DNA of 64,000 nt. Source: Allobosea vaviloviae (lineage in GTDB: Bacteria; Pseudomonadota; Alphaproteobacteria; Rhizobiales; Beijerinckiaceae). The position numbers were made by a program, and so were the translations under genes. The notes under the pieces are model-generated. The model was not told where the DNA came from. It saw only the letters and a list, made by a program, of their open reading frames with translations, and did no database searches. Every line of letters begins with the position of its first letter. The first letter of the stretch is position 1. The DNA lies in NCBI RefSeq assembly GCF_001298265.1, contig NZ_LGSZ01000052.1, forward strand, positions 124,001 through 188,000. Direction: 5' to 3'. Positions 18,817 to 29,112 of this stretch are shown one piece after another.

Positions 18817-19295
18817 CCGCCCTGCCCGCCACCGTGTTCGATCCGACGCTCGACCTCGAACTGAAGCGCGAGGTCGCTGTCGCGCCTCGGCTCGTCTGGC
18901 GTGCCTGGACGGAGCCGGAGCTGCTGAAGCAGTGGTTCACGCCCGCCCCGTGGCGGACTACCACCTGCGAGATCGACCTTCAGCCCGGCGGCATGTTCCG
19001 CACCGTGATGGAGGGTCCCGGTGGCGAGAAGCACGACAACACCGGCTGCTTCCTCTTCATCGTGCCGGAAAAGCTCCTCGTCTTCACCGACGCGCTCGGC
19101 CCCGGCTATCGTCCCCTCGGCTCCGGCTTCATGACCGCCTCGATCGCCATCGAGCCGACGGCGACCGGAACGCTCTACACCGCCCGCGCCCTGCACAAGG
19201 ACGAGGCGGCCAAGAAGCAGCACGAGGAAATGGGCTTCCACCAGGGCTGGGGCACGGCGCTGGATCAATTGGTGGCGCTGGTGCGGGGGATTTGA
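18813..19295 (+). CDS. SRPBCC/AHSA1-domain protein
   Basis: 160 residues starting in the ATGA that also ends the ArsR gene, so translation is coupled. 'REVAVAPRLVWRAWTEPELL' and KQWFTPAPW open the Bet v1-like AHSA1 fold; 'EIDLQPGGMFRTVMEGPGG' and a C-terminal 'HQGWGTALDQLVALV' are typical. These proteins have a deep cavity for hydrophobic ligands. Together with ArsR and the operator it forms a two-gene sensor/response unit of unknown ligand. Confidence 0.88.
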   Translation: MTALPATVFDPTLDLELKREVAVAPRLVWRAWTEPELLKQWFTPAPWRTTTCEIDLQPGGMFRTVMEGPGGEKHDNTGCFLFIVPEKLLVFTDALGPGYRPLGSGFMTASIAIEPTATGTLYTARALHKDEAAKKQHEEMGFHQGWGTALDQLVALVRGI

Positions 19296-19324
19296 GGCTC
19301 GCGGCCATCGCAATGCGGCGATTT

Positions 19325-19735
19325 TCAGCCCGTATCCGGCCGTGCGGCTTTCAACCGAAAGGGGTCAATACCGGCGGCCGCCGCTATCCCAACAAGATAG
19401 GCCGCGATATCGGCCCAGGCGAAGAAGCGGCCGAGCAGCAGGACGCCTAACCGGGTCGCTCGGAAGTCGTCCAGCCAAGATTGGTGCCAGAGTTGGCTGA
19501 ACTCGACCAGCACAGCGACACATGATGCCACGAGCGCGACTGCGGTTGGTCGCAAGGCCGGACGAAGCCATGCGACGAGACAATAGACCATCACGCCCCA
19601 GAGCAGGGAGCCCAGATACTTTGCGACGATTGGCGACCAGCCGATGCTGAGCAGGCGGGTCGTGAGGCCGATCGCGATGACGAAAATCACAGCGAATGCA
19701 AGCGCGGCGCGCCGTGGCAATTGGAAGGCAGTCAT
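19325..19735 (-). CDS. DUF2809 membrane protein
   Basis: 136 residues with four hydrophobic helices and the DUF2809 pattern: 'KYLGSLLWGVMVYCLVAWL', then EFSQLWHQSWLDDFR with its conserved Glu/Gln, then 'LLGRFFAWADIAAYLVGIA'. Related in shape to VanZ-like proteins. It begins inside the end of the DUF817 gene (four-base overlap), so the pair is co-translated. Base composition here (19.3-20.6 kb) is visibly less GC-rich than the neighbours. Function unknown. Confidence 0.78.
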   Translation of the reverse strand: MTAFQLPRRAALAFAVIFVIAIGLTTRLLSIGWSPIVAKYLGSLLWGVMVYCLVAWLRPALRPTAVALVASCVAVLVEFSQLWHQSWLDDFRATRLGVLLLGRFFAWADIAAYLVGIAAAAGIDPFRLKAARPDTG

Positions 19736-20622
19736 CGCCGTTCAAAAGGCTGCGGTCGGTTGACCAGCGTCACGAGCGTATAGCTGATGATCAGCAGCAG
19801 GAACCAAGAGCCGAGCTTGGTGAAGGACACCATCGACCAACCCTGCAATTGCGATGGGTAGAGCCAGGTTCGGGTGAAAGTTCCGATATTCTCCGAGAAC
19901 CAGATGAACAGCACGACCAGAAGCAGGCCTAGCAGCAGCGGCATCGAGCGATGCGCATGCCAGACCTTGAAGTAGATTTTCGTCCTGGCGAGCAGTCCTC
20001 CGGCAATCAGGAAGAGCCCGATCCGAAAATCAACAATGAAATGATGCGTGAAGAAGTTCACGTAGATCAAGATGCTGGTAGCGATCAGCGCCCAGCGCGG
20101 AGGGTGATGGGCGAACCGGAAGTCGAACAGTCGCCAGGCACGGCATAGATAGCTGCCGACGCAGGCATACATAAAGCCAGTGAACAGTGGCACACCACCG
20201 ATACGGAAAAAGCTCGGCTCCGGGTAGATCCAAGAACCGACGGCCGTCTTGAATATCTCCATCACCGTCCCGACGACATGATAGATTAGGATGACCTTTG
20301 CTTCCTCGGCGGACTCGAGGCGGGTCAGGATCAGCCCGGCCTGAACTGCCAGCATGCTGACGAACAGGAAGTCGGAGCGCGTCAATACGGCATCGCGTGG
20401 GTAGAAGAGATAGGTCGCAATCAGCAGAAAGACGACGATGCCGCCAAACAGACAGGCCCAAGCCTGCTTCATGCCAAAGCGAAGGAACTCATAGAAGCCG
20501 GACGCCAACGGCCGGTTGCGGAGGCGTTCGCCAAGGCGGTTCTCGAAATCGATGAATCCGGCGAGCGGCGGCCAAGTCGCCGCAGCGCTCTCTACGGGGG
20601 CGCGCATTCCCGACATCGTCAT
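19732..20622 (-). CDS. DUF817 membrane protein
   Basis: 296 residues with about eight transmembrane helices. Conserved DUF817 phrases: 'EFLRFGMKQAWACLFGGIVV', 'GSWIYPEPSFFRIGGVPLFT', 'YVNFFTHHFIVDFR' and 'ENIGTFTRTWLYPSQLQGW'. The several His, Asp and Tyr residues inside helices suggest a membrane-embedded active site, but no activity is known. It follows rpoD by 26 bases on the same strand and overlaps the DUF2809 gene. Confidence 0.8.
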   Translation of the reverse strand: MTMSGMRAPVESAAATWPPLAGFIDFENRLGERLRNRPLASGFYEFLRFGMKQAWACLFGGIVVFLLIATYLFYPRDAVLTRSDFLFVSMLAVQAGLILTRLESAEEAKVILIYHVVGTVMEIFKTAVGSWIYPEPSFFRIGGVPLFTGFMYACVGSYLCRAWRLFDFRFAHHPPRWALIATSILIYVNFFTHHFIVDFRIGLFLIAGGLLARTKIYFKVWHAHRSMPLLLGLLLVVLFIWFSENIGTFTRTWLYPSQLQGWSMVSFTKLGSWFLLLIISYTLVTLVNRPQPFERR

Positions 20623-20648
20623 GTGCGCCCCCGGGAGAACCGGATTGA

Positions 20649-22688
<2,040 letters not shown>

Positions 22689-22893
22689 CAATCAGCGCTC
22701 CGCACTCTCGCATCGCCGCAGGCTCGAAAGAAGCCATAGGCGACGCATAAAAGGGCGGCGCGGCCGAAGGTCCGGCGCGCTCACCCCACCCAAATCACTT
22801 CGGCGAGATGGCACCGCTCATCGTTGATGAACCGTAAACCATCCTGAAAACCGGTGCGCACGCCGAGACGCCAAGCACCGGGCGCCCTTGCCT

Positions 22894-24792
22894 TCAATCA
22901 CCGGACATCGCCTCCGTCCCCTCGATCGTCTCGAGGCGGGCCTTGACGTCCTTGATCCAGGCGAAATTGGCTTCGGTCGCTTCGTCAGCCAATGCGCGCT
23001 CGGCTGCCTTCAACTCGCTATGTAGCGTCCGCGCGCGCTGATGCAAGACAATAGCCTGACGAATCGAGTCGAAAACCGATTCAGGATCAGCGCCTTGCGC
23101 AAGTTTCAGCCGCTCGGCGGGGCCGGGGACGGCCATCAGATGGGCCTGGGCCTCCCGCACGCGGGGCTGCTCCAGCCGATTCGCCAGCACCTCCTCGTCG
23201 AGAACGCCCTCCATCGCCGCATCAAGCAGCGCCTGCCGGAAGCGCTCGGCGGCTGCACCGTCGAGCGACAATTCCGAGATTTCGTCGGCACAACGCAGGA
23301 TCAGCCCGGGATGAGACGCCAGCGCCAGCAGGATGAAGGCCTCCCGCGTATCCTCGCCGCGCCCCTGCGCCATGATCTTCGTGCGGGTCAGTTGGCTCGA
23401 GGCCTTCAGCGGCCCGACCGCCCAGGGCGCGACCTGCTGGAAACCGCCACGCCCGCCCCGGGCCTGCCCGCGCCCACGCTGAAAACCACCATCGCGGCCC
23501 CGCTCGGGCCGCACTGGCGCCGCACTGGCGAAGAGCTGCGCCAGCCTATCCTCCATCTCGCGGCGATAGTGCTTGCGGGTGGTTTCGTCGCGGATCTGAC
23601 CGAGCGGCTCCTTCAGCCGGCGCTCGAAGGCGGCCCGACGCTCGGGGGTATCGAGAGGGCCGGCCTCGACCTCCCGCGTCCACAGCATGTCGACCAGCGG
23701 CCGCGCCGCGCCCAGAACCTCGGCGATGGCGGCCTTGCCGCCAGAGCGCGCGAGATCGTCAGGGTCCTGCCCGTCCGGCAACAGCGCGAAGGACAGCGAC
23801 TTGCCGGGCTCCAGTTGCGGCAGGGCGATGTCCATCGCGCGGCTCGCGGCCTTACGCCCGGCCTTGTCGCCGTCGAGGCAGATCACCGGCTCGTCGGCCA
23901 TCCGCCAGAGCAGCGTCAGCTGGTCCTCGGTCAGGGCGGTGCCGAGCGGCGCCACCGTCTGCGGGAAGCCGGCGAGTGCCATCGCGATGACGTCGACATA
24001 GCCCTCGACGACGATGACCTGCCCGGTGTCGTGCGACGCCTTGCGGGCATTGTGGTGATTGAACAGTACCGAGCCCTTGTGGAAGAGCGGCGTCTCCGGC
24101 GAGTTCAGGTACTTGGCCGAGACCTCGGCGCTCATCGCCCGCCCGCCGAAGGCAATCGGCCGCCCGCGCGAATCATGGATCGGGAACATGATGCGGTCGC
24201 GGAAGCGGTCATAGGGCACGGCGATCTCCTCGCCATGCACGAGCAGTCCCGCCTCCATCATCAACTCGGCACTGACGCCCTTGCCCGCGAGATGATCGCG
24301 CAGCGCGAAACGATCGGCCGGCCCGTAGCCCAGCCGGAAGCGCGTGCGCGCCTCCCCGTCGAGCCCGCGCGAGGCGAGGTAGCGCCGCGCAGCGCCGCCG
24401 CGCTCGCCGGCCAGTTCGGCCTCGAAGAAACGCGCGGCGAGCTCCACGACCTCGTGCAGCCCCTTGCGCTTCTCCTCCTGGACCTGCGCCTCATGCGTGA
24501 TCTTGGGCAGCGCGACGCCGGCCTCCGAGGCGAGCTTCTCGACCGCCTCGGGGAAGGACAGCCCTTCCGTCTCCATCACGAATTTGAAGATATCGCCGTT
24601 TTTGCCCGAGGAGAAATCGAAGAACGAGGCCTTCTGGTCGTTGACGAAAAAGGACGGCGTCTTCTCGGCGTTGAAGGGCGAGAGCCCCTTCCACTCGCGC
24701 CCCGACTTGGCCAGGCGCACGCGCTTGCCCACGACGGCCGAGACCGGCAGCCTTGCCTTGATTTCGTCCAGGATGGAGGGCGGGAATTTCAT
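22894..24792 (-). CDS. dnaG: DNA primase
   Basis: 632 residues. N-terminal zinc-binding/CHC2-type domain ('GLSPFNAEKTPSFFVNDQKA'), the catalytic TOPRIM core ('VIVVEGYVDVIAMALAG', 'CLDGDKAGRKAASRAMDIAL') and a C-terminal helical domain for contact with the replicative helicase. It makes RNA primers for lagging-strand synthesis. A Gly/Arg-rich linker (about 430-450, GRDGGFQRGRGQARGGRGG) joins core and C-terminal domain. In the zinc domain the usual Cys residues are not visible: the segment reads GREWKGLSPFN where many homologues have C-PFH, as in several alphaproteobacteria. Confidence 0.97.
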   Translation of the reverse strand: MKFPPSILDEIKARLPVSAVVGKRVRLAKSGREWKGLSPFNAEKTPSFFVNDQKASFFDFSSGKNGDIFKFVMETEGLSFPEAVEKLASEAGVALPKITHEAQVQEEKRKGLHEVVELAARFFEAELAGERGGAARRYLASRGLDGEARTRFRLGYGPADRFALRDHLAGKGVSAELMMEAGLLVHGEEIAVPYDRFRDRIMFPIHDSRGRPIAFGGRAMSAEVSAKYLNSPETPLFHKGSVLFNHHNARKASHDTGQVIVVEGYVDVIAMALAGFPQTVAPLGTALTEDQLTLLWRMADEPVICLDGDKAGRKAASRAMDIALPQLEPGKSLSFALLPDGQDPDDLARSGGKAAIAEVLGAARPLVDMLWTREVEAGPLDTPERRAAFERRLKEPLGQIRDETTRKHYRREMEDRLAQLFASAAPVRPERGRDGGFQRGRGQARGGRGGFQQVAPWAVGPLKASSQLTRTKIMAQGRGEDTREAFILLALASHPGLILRCADEISELSLDGAAAERFRQALLDAAMEGVLDEEVLANRLEQPRVREAQAHLMAVPGPAERLKLAQGADPESVFDSIRQAIVLHQRARTLHSELKAAERALADEATEANFAWIKDVKARLETIEGTEAMSGD

Positions 24793-24897
24793 TCCTGCCT
24801 ATGTGGACCCGGCAAGCCTCCAAGCCAAGAACGGATCGTGATTCAGGCGGGCTTGCCCATGTAATCCACAGGCGCGGCGAAAGCCGGTCGCTCGGCC

Positions 24898-25395
24898 TCA
24901 CTTGCAGCTGAGCGGATTGTCGGCGAGCGCCTTCGCAGCCCCGTCGGACGGGATGGCAAAGCTCTGTCCCCCGGCCCGCAATGCGATCGAGCTCGCCATG
25001 CGCAGGGCGGCGACGACTGGCCTCATCTGCTGGAGGTCGAAGGCACGGCTCGGTTTCCAGCTCAGCTCGACCATCCCGCCATCGGCCTGCGGCTGGACCG
25101 GAATTGCCTTCGCCCTGCCATTGATGACGATCTCCAGCGAGCCAACGGTTTCCAGCCCCGGCGCCTTGGGCAGGCTCGCCGTGAGATAGGGCCCGCCGGA
25201 GATCGCCGGATTGGCTTTCGCCGCTGCGCTGTCGCCGCAATAGAAGGTCAGGCGCGCGCCCTGAGCACTGGAGACCCCAGCATAGGACGTCCCCATCTGG
25301 TAGCCGCTCTCCCAGCCGCGCTCCTGAGCGCCTGCGGCGGCCGCGGCATGGATCAGGGCTATCGCCACCAAGGTAGTTTGGATGATCGTCGGCAT
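24898..25395 (-). CDS. Exported protein of unknown function
   Basis: 165 residues from the ATG at 25395, which is preceded by AAAGGAGGAAGCCG; the frame continues upstream but without another site. A signal peptide (about 1-23, ending AAAGA) precedes a mature domain with three Cys ('LTFYCGD', terminal 'NPLSCK') and the segments 'VGSLEIVINGRAKAIPVQP' and 'AALRMASSIALRAGGQSFAI'. The pattern recalls periplasmic invasion-associated or DUF1176-like proteins, but I cannot name it with confidence. Confidence 0.65.
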   Translation of the reverse strand: MPTIIQTTLVAIALIHAAAAAGAQERGWESGYQMGTSYAGVSSAQGARLTFYCGDSAAAKANPAISGGPYLTASLPKAPGLETVGSLEIVINGRAKAIPVQPQADGGMVELSWKPSRAFDLQQMRPVVAALRMASSIALRAGGQSFAIPSDGAAKALADNPLSCK

Positions 25396-25522
25396 CGGCT
25401 TCCTCCTTTGCCCCGCCTCATCGCGCCGTGTGGCGAAAGTTCGAACGTGTCGGACGACGCACGCAGCGATGGTCCGAGCGGATGGGGCGTGATAAAGAAA
25501 GATGCGGAAAAGGAAGACGGCG

Positions 25523-25798
25523 ATGGCCCTCAACATCAAGGATCCGGAGACCGAGCAGGCGGTGCGGACGCTCGCAAAGCGGCGCGGCCTGACGCTGACG
25601 CAGGCCGTGCGGCAGGCGGTGGACAATGAACTCGACAAGGACGGGATGACGAAGGAAGAAAAGAAGATCCGGATCGCGGAGGGGCGGGCAAAACTCGAAG
25701 CGCTATATAAAAAATACAATATCACGCCGACCGATCACGTCATGACCAAGCAGGAGATGGACGACATCATCGGCTATGATGAAAACGGATTTTGGTGA
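25523..25798 (+). CDS. vapB: VapB-type antitoxin
   Basis: 91 residues from the ATG at 25523 (AAGGAAG upstream). 'LNIKDPETEQAVRTLAKRRG' plus LTLTQAVRQAVDNEL is a ribbon-helix-helix/PSK-type antitoxin N-terminus that binds DNA, and the C-terminal part (KLEALYKKYN, EMDDIIGYDENGFW) would wrap the toxin. The gene ends inside the start of the PIN-domain gene. The pair should repress its own promoter in the 125 bases upstream. Confidence 0.88.
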   Translation: MALNIKDPETEQAVRTLAKRRGLTLTQAVRQAVDNELDKDGMTKEEKKIRIAEGRAKLEALYKKYNITPTDHVMTKQEMDDIIGYDENGFW

Positions 25799-26184
25799 AG
25801 CTCGTTATTGACACCTCGGCCGTCGTCGCCTGCTTGACCGGCGAAGCCGAGCGCACGATTTTCGTTGATCGTCTTCAGTTGGCTGATGTGCGCGTGATCT
25901 CGTCGATCAACCTGCTGGAAACGCGCCTCGTCATCGCATTTGGCAAAAGGTTGCCGGTCTCGTTCGTCGATGATTTCATCGCGGATTATCACGTCGAAAT
26001 CGTGCCCTTCGACGCAGCGCTCTCCGACCTCGCCTTCGAAGCCTATCGCCGCTTCGGCAAGGGCCGCCATCCCGCCAAGCTCAACATGGGCGATTGCGCG
26101 GCCTATGCGCTGGCGAAGACCCGCAGCTGGCCGCTGCTCTACAAAGGCGATGATTTCTCGCAGACGGATATCGAGCGGGCCTGA
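25795..26184 (+). CDS. vapC: VapC-type PIN-domain ribonuclease toxin
   Basis: 129 residues from the GTG at 25795, which overlaps the antitoxin stop as GTGA and gives the standard opening MKLVIDTSAVVA. The four acidic PIN residues are visible: Asp of IDTSA, Glu of INLLETRL, Asp of MGDCAAYALA and Asp of YKGDDF. VapC toxins cut tRNA or rRNA in a Mg-dependent way and are blocked by VapB. Nothing indicates that the locus is mobile or broken. Confidence 0.9.
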   Translation: MKLVIDTSAVVACLTGEAERTIFVDRLQLADVRVISSINLLETRLVIAFGKRLPVSFVDDFIADYHVEIVPFDAALSDLAFEAYRRFGKGRHPAKLNMGDCAAYALAKTRSWPLLYKGDDFSQTDIERA

Positions 26185-26204
26185 GCCCGCCCGACAACGC
26201 CGGC

Positions 26205-26666
26205 TCACCCCGCCAGCGCCGCCTTCACCAGCCCGCTCGCCTTGCCGAAATCCATCTGGCCGGCGTAGTTGGCGCGCAGGATCGCGATGACCTTGCCCAT
26301 GTCCTTGACCGACGCAGCGCCGCTCTCCGTGACGGCGGCTGTGATCGCGGCCTTCACCTCGTCCTCGGACATCTGCTTGGGCATGTAGCCCGAGATAACC
26401 TCGACCTCGGCGCGCTCGCCGGCGGCGAGTTCGGGGCGGCCATTGGCGTCGTAGATCGCGATCGATTCCTGGCGCTGCTTGATCATCTTCTGCAGCAGGG
26501 CGAGCACTTCGTCGGGCGTCGTCTCGGGCTTGCCGAGGCCACGCGCCTCGATGTCCTTGTCCTTCAGCGCCGAGGTGATCAGGCGGATGGTCGAGACCTT
26601 GCCCTTCTCGCCGGCCTTCATCGCCTCCTTGAGATCGGCCGTGAAGCGCTCGCGCAGGCTGGTCAT
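26205..26666 (-). CDS. GatB/YqeY domain protein
   Basis: 153 residues from the ATG at 26666. 'RERFTADLKEAMKAGEKGKV', 'RLITSALKDKDIEARG', 'KMIKQRQESIAIYDANGRPE' and 'ISGYMPKQMSEDEV' are the YqeY family blocks; the tail resembles the tRNA-binding tail of GatB, the aminoacyl-tRNA amidotransferase subunit. The family often neighbours rpoD/dnaG, as here. It is divergent from carA. Confidence 0.93.
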   Translation of the reverse strand: MTSLRERFTADLKEAMKAGEKGKVSTIRLITSALKDKDIEARGLGKPETTPDEVLALLQKMIKQRQESIAIYDANGRPELAAGERAEVEVISGYMPKQMSEDEVKAAITAAVTESGAASVKDMGKVIAILRANYAGQMDFGKASGLVKAALAG

Positions 26667-26709
26667 GGTGCTATTCCCTTTTGTCTCACAGGCGTTGCGC
26701 CCGCATCGA

Positions 26710-26738
26710 TTGACGGCATGGGAGCGCGTCTTTAAGGC
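26710..26738 (+). promoter_or_regulatory. Candidate carA promoter
   Basis: TTGACG (26710-26715), a spacer of 17 bases, then TAAGGC (26733-26738), in the gap between yqeY and carA. The -35 is one base from consensus, the -10 is weak, as is common in alphaproteobacteria. A transcript would start about 75 bases before the carA start codon. Confidence 0.4.
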
Positions 26739-26821
26739 TCGCGCTCCAGACGGCGGCGAGCGAAAACCCGCTGGCGCCCATGCATTGCCGCAGCTCCTGC
26801 GGCCTGGACCGAGACATAGAC

Positions 26822-28030
26822 ATGACCGCACCCGAAGGAAACCCCGCCGCAGGCGGCTGGAGCGAACCGCGCGCGACCGCGCTCCTCGTGCTGGCGGACG
26901 GCACCGTGCTGGAGGGCTTCGGCCTCGGCGCCACCGGTGAGGCGCCGGGCGAAGTCTGCTTCAACACGGCGATGACCGGCTATCAGGAAATCCTGACCGA
27001 CCCGTCCTATGCCGGCCAGATCGTCACCTTCACCTTCCCCCATATCGGCAATGTCGGCGTCAATGACGACGACACCGAGACAGTCAATGCCGCCGCCGCA
27101 TCCGGCGTGCGCGGCGTCGTGCTCCACGCCGCCATCACCGAGCCATCGAACTGGCGCAGCCATCGGCATTTCGACGCCTGGCTGAAGGCGCGCAACATCG
27201 TCGGCATCTGCGGCGTGGATACCCGCGCGCTGACCGCGCTGATCCGCGACAACGGCATGCCGAACGCGCTTCTGGCCCATTCCCCCGACGGCGTCTTCGA
27301 CATTCCCCGCCTGCAGCGCGAAGCGGCGGGCCTGCCCGACATGGCCGGCCTCGACCTCGTGCCGCTGGTCACCTCCGCCCAGCGCTTCGATTGGGACGAG
27401 ACGCCCTGGGTCTGGCCGGTCGGCTACGGCAAGCGCGACGGCGCGGCCCACAAGGTCGTCGCCATCGACTACGGCGTGAAGCGCAACATCCTGCGCCTGC
27501 TCTCCAAGGCCGGTTGCGACGTCACCGTCGTGCCCTCGACCGCCTCGGCGGAGGAGATCCTGGCGCTGAAGCCGGATGGCATCTTCCTCTCCAACGGCCC
27601 GGGCGACCCGGCCGCAACCGGGGAATACGCCGTCCCGGTCATCAAGGAACTGCTGGATAAGAAGGTCCCGACTTTCGGCATCTGCCTCGGCCACCAGATG
27701 ATGGCGCTCGCCGTCGGCGGCCAGACCATGAAGATGAAGCAGGGCCATCACGGCGCCAATCATCCGGTGCAGGACAAGACCACCGGCAAGGTCGAGATCG
27801 TCTCGATGAATCACGGCTTCGCCGTCGATCCGGCCTCGCTGCCGAGCCATGCTGTCGAGACCCATATCTCGCTCTTCGACGGCTCCAACAGCGGCTTTGC
27901 CCTGACCGACCGCCCGGCCTTCAGCGTCCAGCACCATCCGGAAGCCTCGCCCGGCCCACAGGACAGCCATTATCTCTTCAAGCGCTTCGTCGAGATGATG
28001 GACAAGGAAAAGGCGAAGACGGCGGCTTGA
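26822..28030 (+). CDS. carA: Carbamoyl-phosphate synthase, small (glutaminase) subunit
   Basis: 402 residues from the ATG at 26822. N-terminal CPSase_sm domain ('LVLADGTVLEGFGLGATGEA', 'CFNTAMTGYQEILTDPSYAG') followed by a class I glutamine amidotransferase with nucleophile Cys in GICLGHQMMALA and catalytic His in QHHPEASPGP. It hydrolyses glutamine and channels ammonia to CarB for carbamoyl phosphate, the precursor of arginine and pyrimidines. Here carA and carB are separated by about 7.6 kb of unrelated genes in the same orientation. Confidence 0.97.
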   Translation: MTAPEGNPAAGGWSEPRATALLVLADGTVLEGFGLGATGEAPGEVCFNTAMTGYQEILTDPSYAGQIVTFTFPHIGNVGVNDDDTETVNAAAASGVRGVVLHAAITEPSNWRSHRHFDAWLKARNIVGICGVDTRALTALIRDNGMPNALLAHSPDGVFDIPRLQREAAGLPDMAGLDLVPLVTSAQRFDWDETPWVWPVGYGKRDGAAHKVVAIDYGVKRNILRLLSKAGCDVTVVPSTASAEEILALKPDGIFLSNGPGDPAATGEYAVPVIKELLDKKVPTFGICLGHQMMALAVGGQTMKMKQGHHGANHPVQDKTTGKVEIVSMNHGFAVDPASLPSHAVETHISLFDGSNSGFALTDRPAFSVQHHPEASPGPQDSHYLFKRFVEMMDKEKAKTAA

Positions 28031-28066
28031 GACCGCACCAACGCTGCGCTGGTCCCCGGCGCGGCG

Positions 28067-28094
28067 TTGACAGCGCCCCTCACCTGCGTTTCAA
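28067..28094 (+). promoter_or_regulatory. Candidate promoter of the tyrosine leader
   Basis: TTGACA (28067-28072), the perfect -35 consensus, then 16 bases and a weak TTTCAA (28089-28094) at the -10 position. Transcription would then begin at about 28101-28102, i.e. at the ATG of the leader peptide, giving a leaderless message as known for the trpL leader of Sinorhizobium meliloti. Confidence 0.45.
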
Positions 28095-28101
28095 GCACCC
28101 C

Positions 28102-28152
28102 ATGAGCCAAGCGATCTGCCTCGCCCGGACCTATTACGCCCCGTCCTCATAA
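28102..28152 (+). CDS. Candidate leader peptide with tandem Tyr codons
   Basis: Seventeen codons including stop: MSQAICLARTYYAPSS. The two Tyr codons TAT TAC (28132-28137 by reading frame) lie just before a set of alternating hairpins, and the next gene encodes a prephenate/arogenate dehydrogenase-like enzyme of tyrosine synthesis. No Shine-Dalgarno precedes the ATG, but the candidate promoter would start transcription right at it. Only two Tyr codons are present, fewer than the runs in some known leaders. Too short to judge by codon bias. Confidence 0.45.
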   Translation: MSQAICLARTYYAPSS

Positions 28153-28172
28153 GGCGGGTCGCATTCTCATGC

Positions 28173-28197
28173 TTCAACCGCCGCGCTGGCGGTTGAA
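28173..28197 (+). promoter_or_regulatory. Candidate attenuator hairpin
   Basis: TTCAACCGCC (28173-28182), loop GCGCT, GGCGGTTGAA (28188-28197): a perfect 10-bp stem. Its left arm (CCGCC 28178-28182) can instead pair with GGCGG at 28153-28157 right after the leader stop codon, and GGCG there can pair with CGCC at 28137-28140 next to the Tyr codons. This is the 1:2, 2:3, 3:4 geometry of attenuators. There is no T run after the stem, which weakens a simple terminator reading. Confidence 0.5.
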
Positions 28198-28242
28198 CTC
28201 AGGCAGTCCTCCGACATCGCGGCCCTCTCAGGGACCCAGACG

Positions 28243-29112
28243 ATGTCGACCAGACGAAAATCCTTCTCCTCCATCGGCCTGCTCGGCTTCGGCGCCTTCG
28301 GCCGGTTGATGGCGCGCCATCTCCAGCCGCATCTGCCGCTGGTCGTGTGCGATGCGGCCCGGCATGTAGAGCCGGACGGCTCGGGCCGCGGGCTTATCCC
28401 CGGTGGCATCGCCGAGGTCGCGGCCTGCGACATCGTCATCCTCGCCGTACCCGTCGATGCACTGGCTGACGCCATCGCCGCGCTACGCCCGCATCTGCGC
28501 GCCGGCACCGTCGTGCTCGATGTCGGCTCGGTGAAGATCGAGCCGGCCCGCCTGCTGCTCGAGGGGCTGCCTGATGATGTCGAGATCATCGGCACGCATC
28601 CGCTCTTCGGCCCGCAAAGCGCTCGCGACGGGCTGAAAGGCCTGAAGATCGCGCTCTGCCCGATTCGCGGTCAAAGCATCCGGCGCATCGCCGCCTTCCT
28701 GCGCCGAACGCTGGCGCTCGACGTGATCCTGACCACGCCGGACGCGCATGACCGCGACATGGCCATGGTCCAGGGCCTGACCCATCTCGTCGCCAAGATC
28801 CTCGTCCGCATGGAGCCGATGCCGAGCCGCATGACGACGCGCAGCTTCGAATTGCTGATGCAGGCAACCGAGATGGTCCGCCACGATGCGCCGGGCGTCT
28901 TCCTCGCGATCGAGCGGGCGAACCCGCATGCGCGTGCTGTCCGCGAGCGCTTCTTCGCCCATGCTGAGGCGCTCACCCAGGCCTTGGAGCGGGATCACCG
29001 GCCAGATCCAGCAGCGAGCGATGCTGCTGGCCCCGCCTCCGGCCCTTCCAAGCCGGGCGTTCCTGCCCTATTGCAGCGCAGCATCCCTCCCGGACCTCAC
29101 GCAGAACCATGA
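28243..29112 (+). CDS. Prephenate/arogenate dehydrogenase-like protein
   Basis: 289 residues. N-terminal Rossmann domain with 'IGLLGFGAFGRLMARHL', then 'CDIVILAVPVDALADAI', 'TVVLDVGSVKIEPARLLL' and 'IIGTHPLFGPQSARDGLKG', which match the plant-type/cyanobacterial arogenate dehydrogenase branch of TyrA. The C-terminal helical domain follows; no ACT or chorismate mutase domain. The product is expected to oxidise prephenate or arogenate on the way to tyrosine. Its last codons overlap the ABC-F start (ATGA). The last 40 residues are Pro/Ala-rich and probably disordered. Confidence 0.8.
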   Translation: MSTRRKSFSSIGLLGFGAFGRLMARHLQPHLPLVVCDAARHVEPDGSGRGLIPGGIAEVAACDIVILAVPVDALADAIAALRPHLRAGTVVLDVGSVKIEPARLLLEGLPDDVEIIGTHPLFGPQSARDGLKGLKIALCPIRGQSIRRIAAFLRRTLALDVILTTPDAHDRDMAMVQGLTHLVAKILVRMEPMPSRMTTRSFELLMQATEMVRHDAPGVFLAIERANPHARAVRERFFAHAEALTQALERDHRPDPAASDAAGPASGPSKPGVPALLQRSIPPGPHAEP

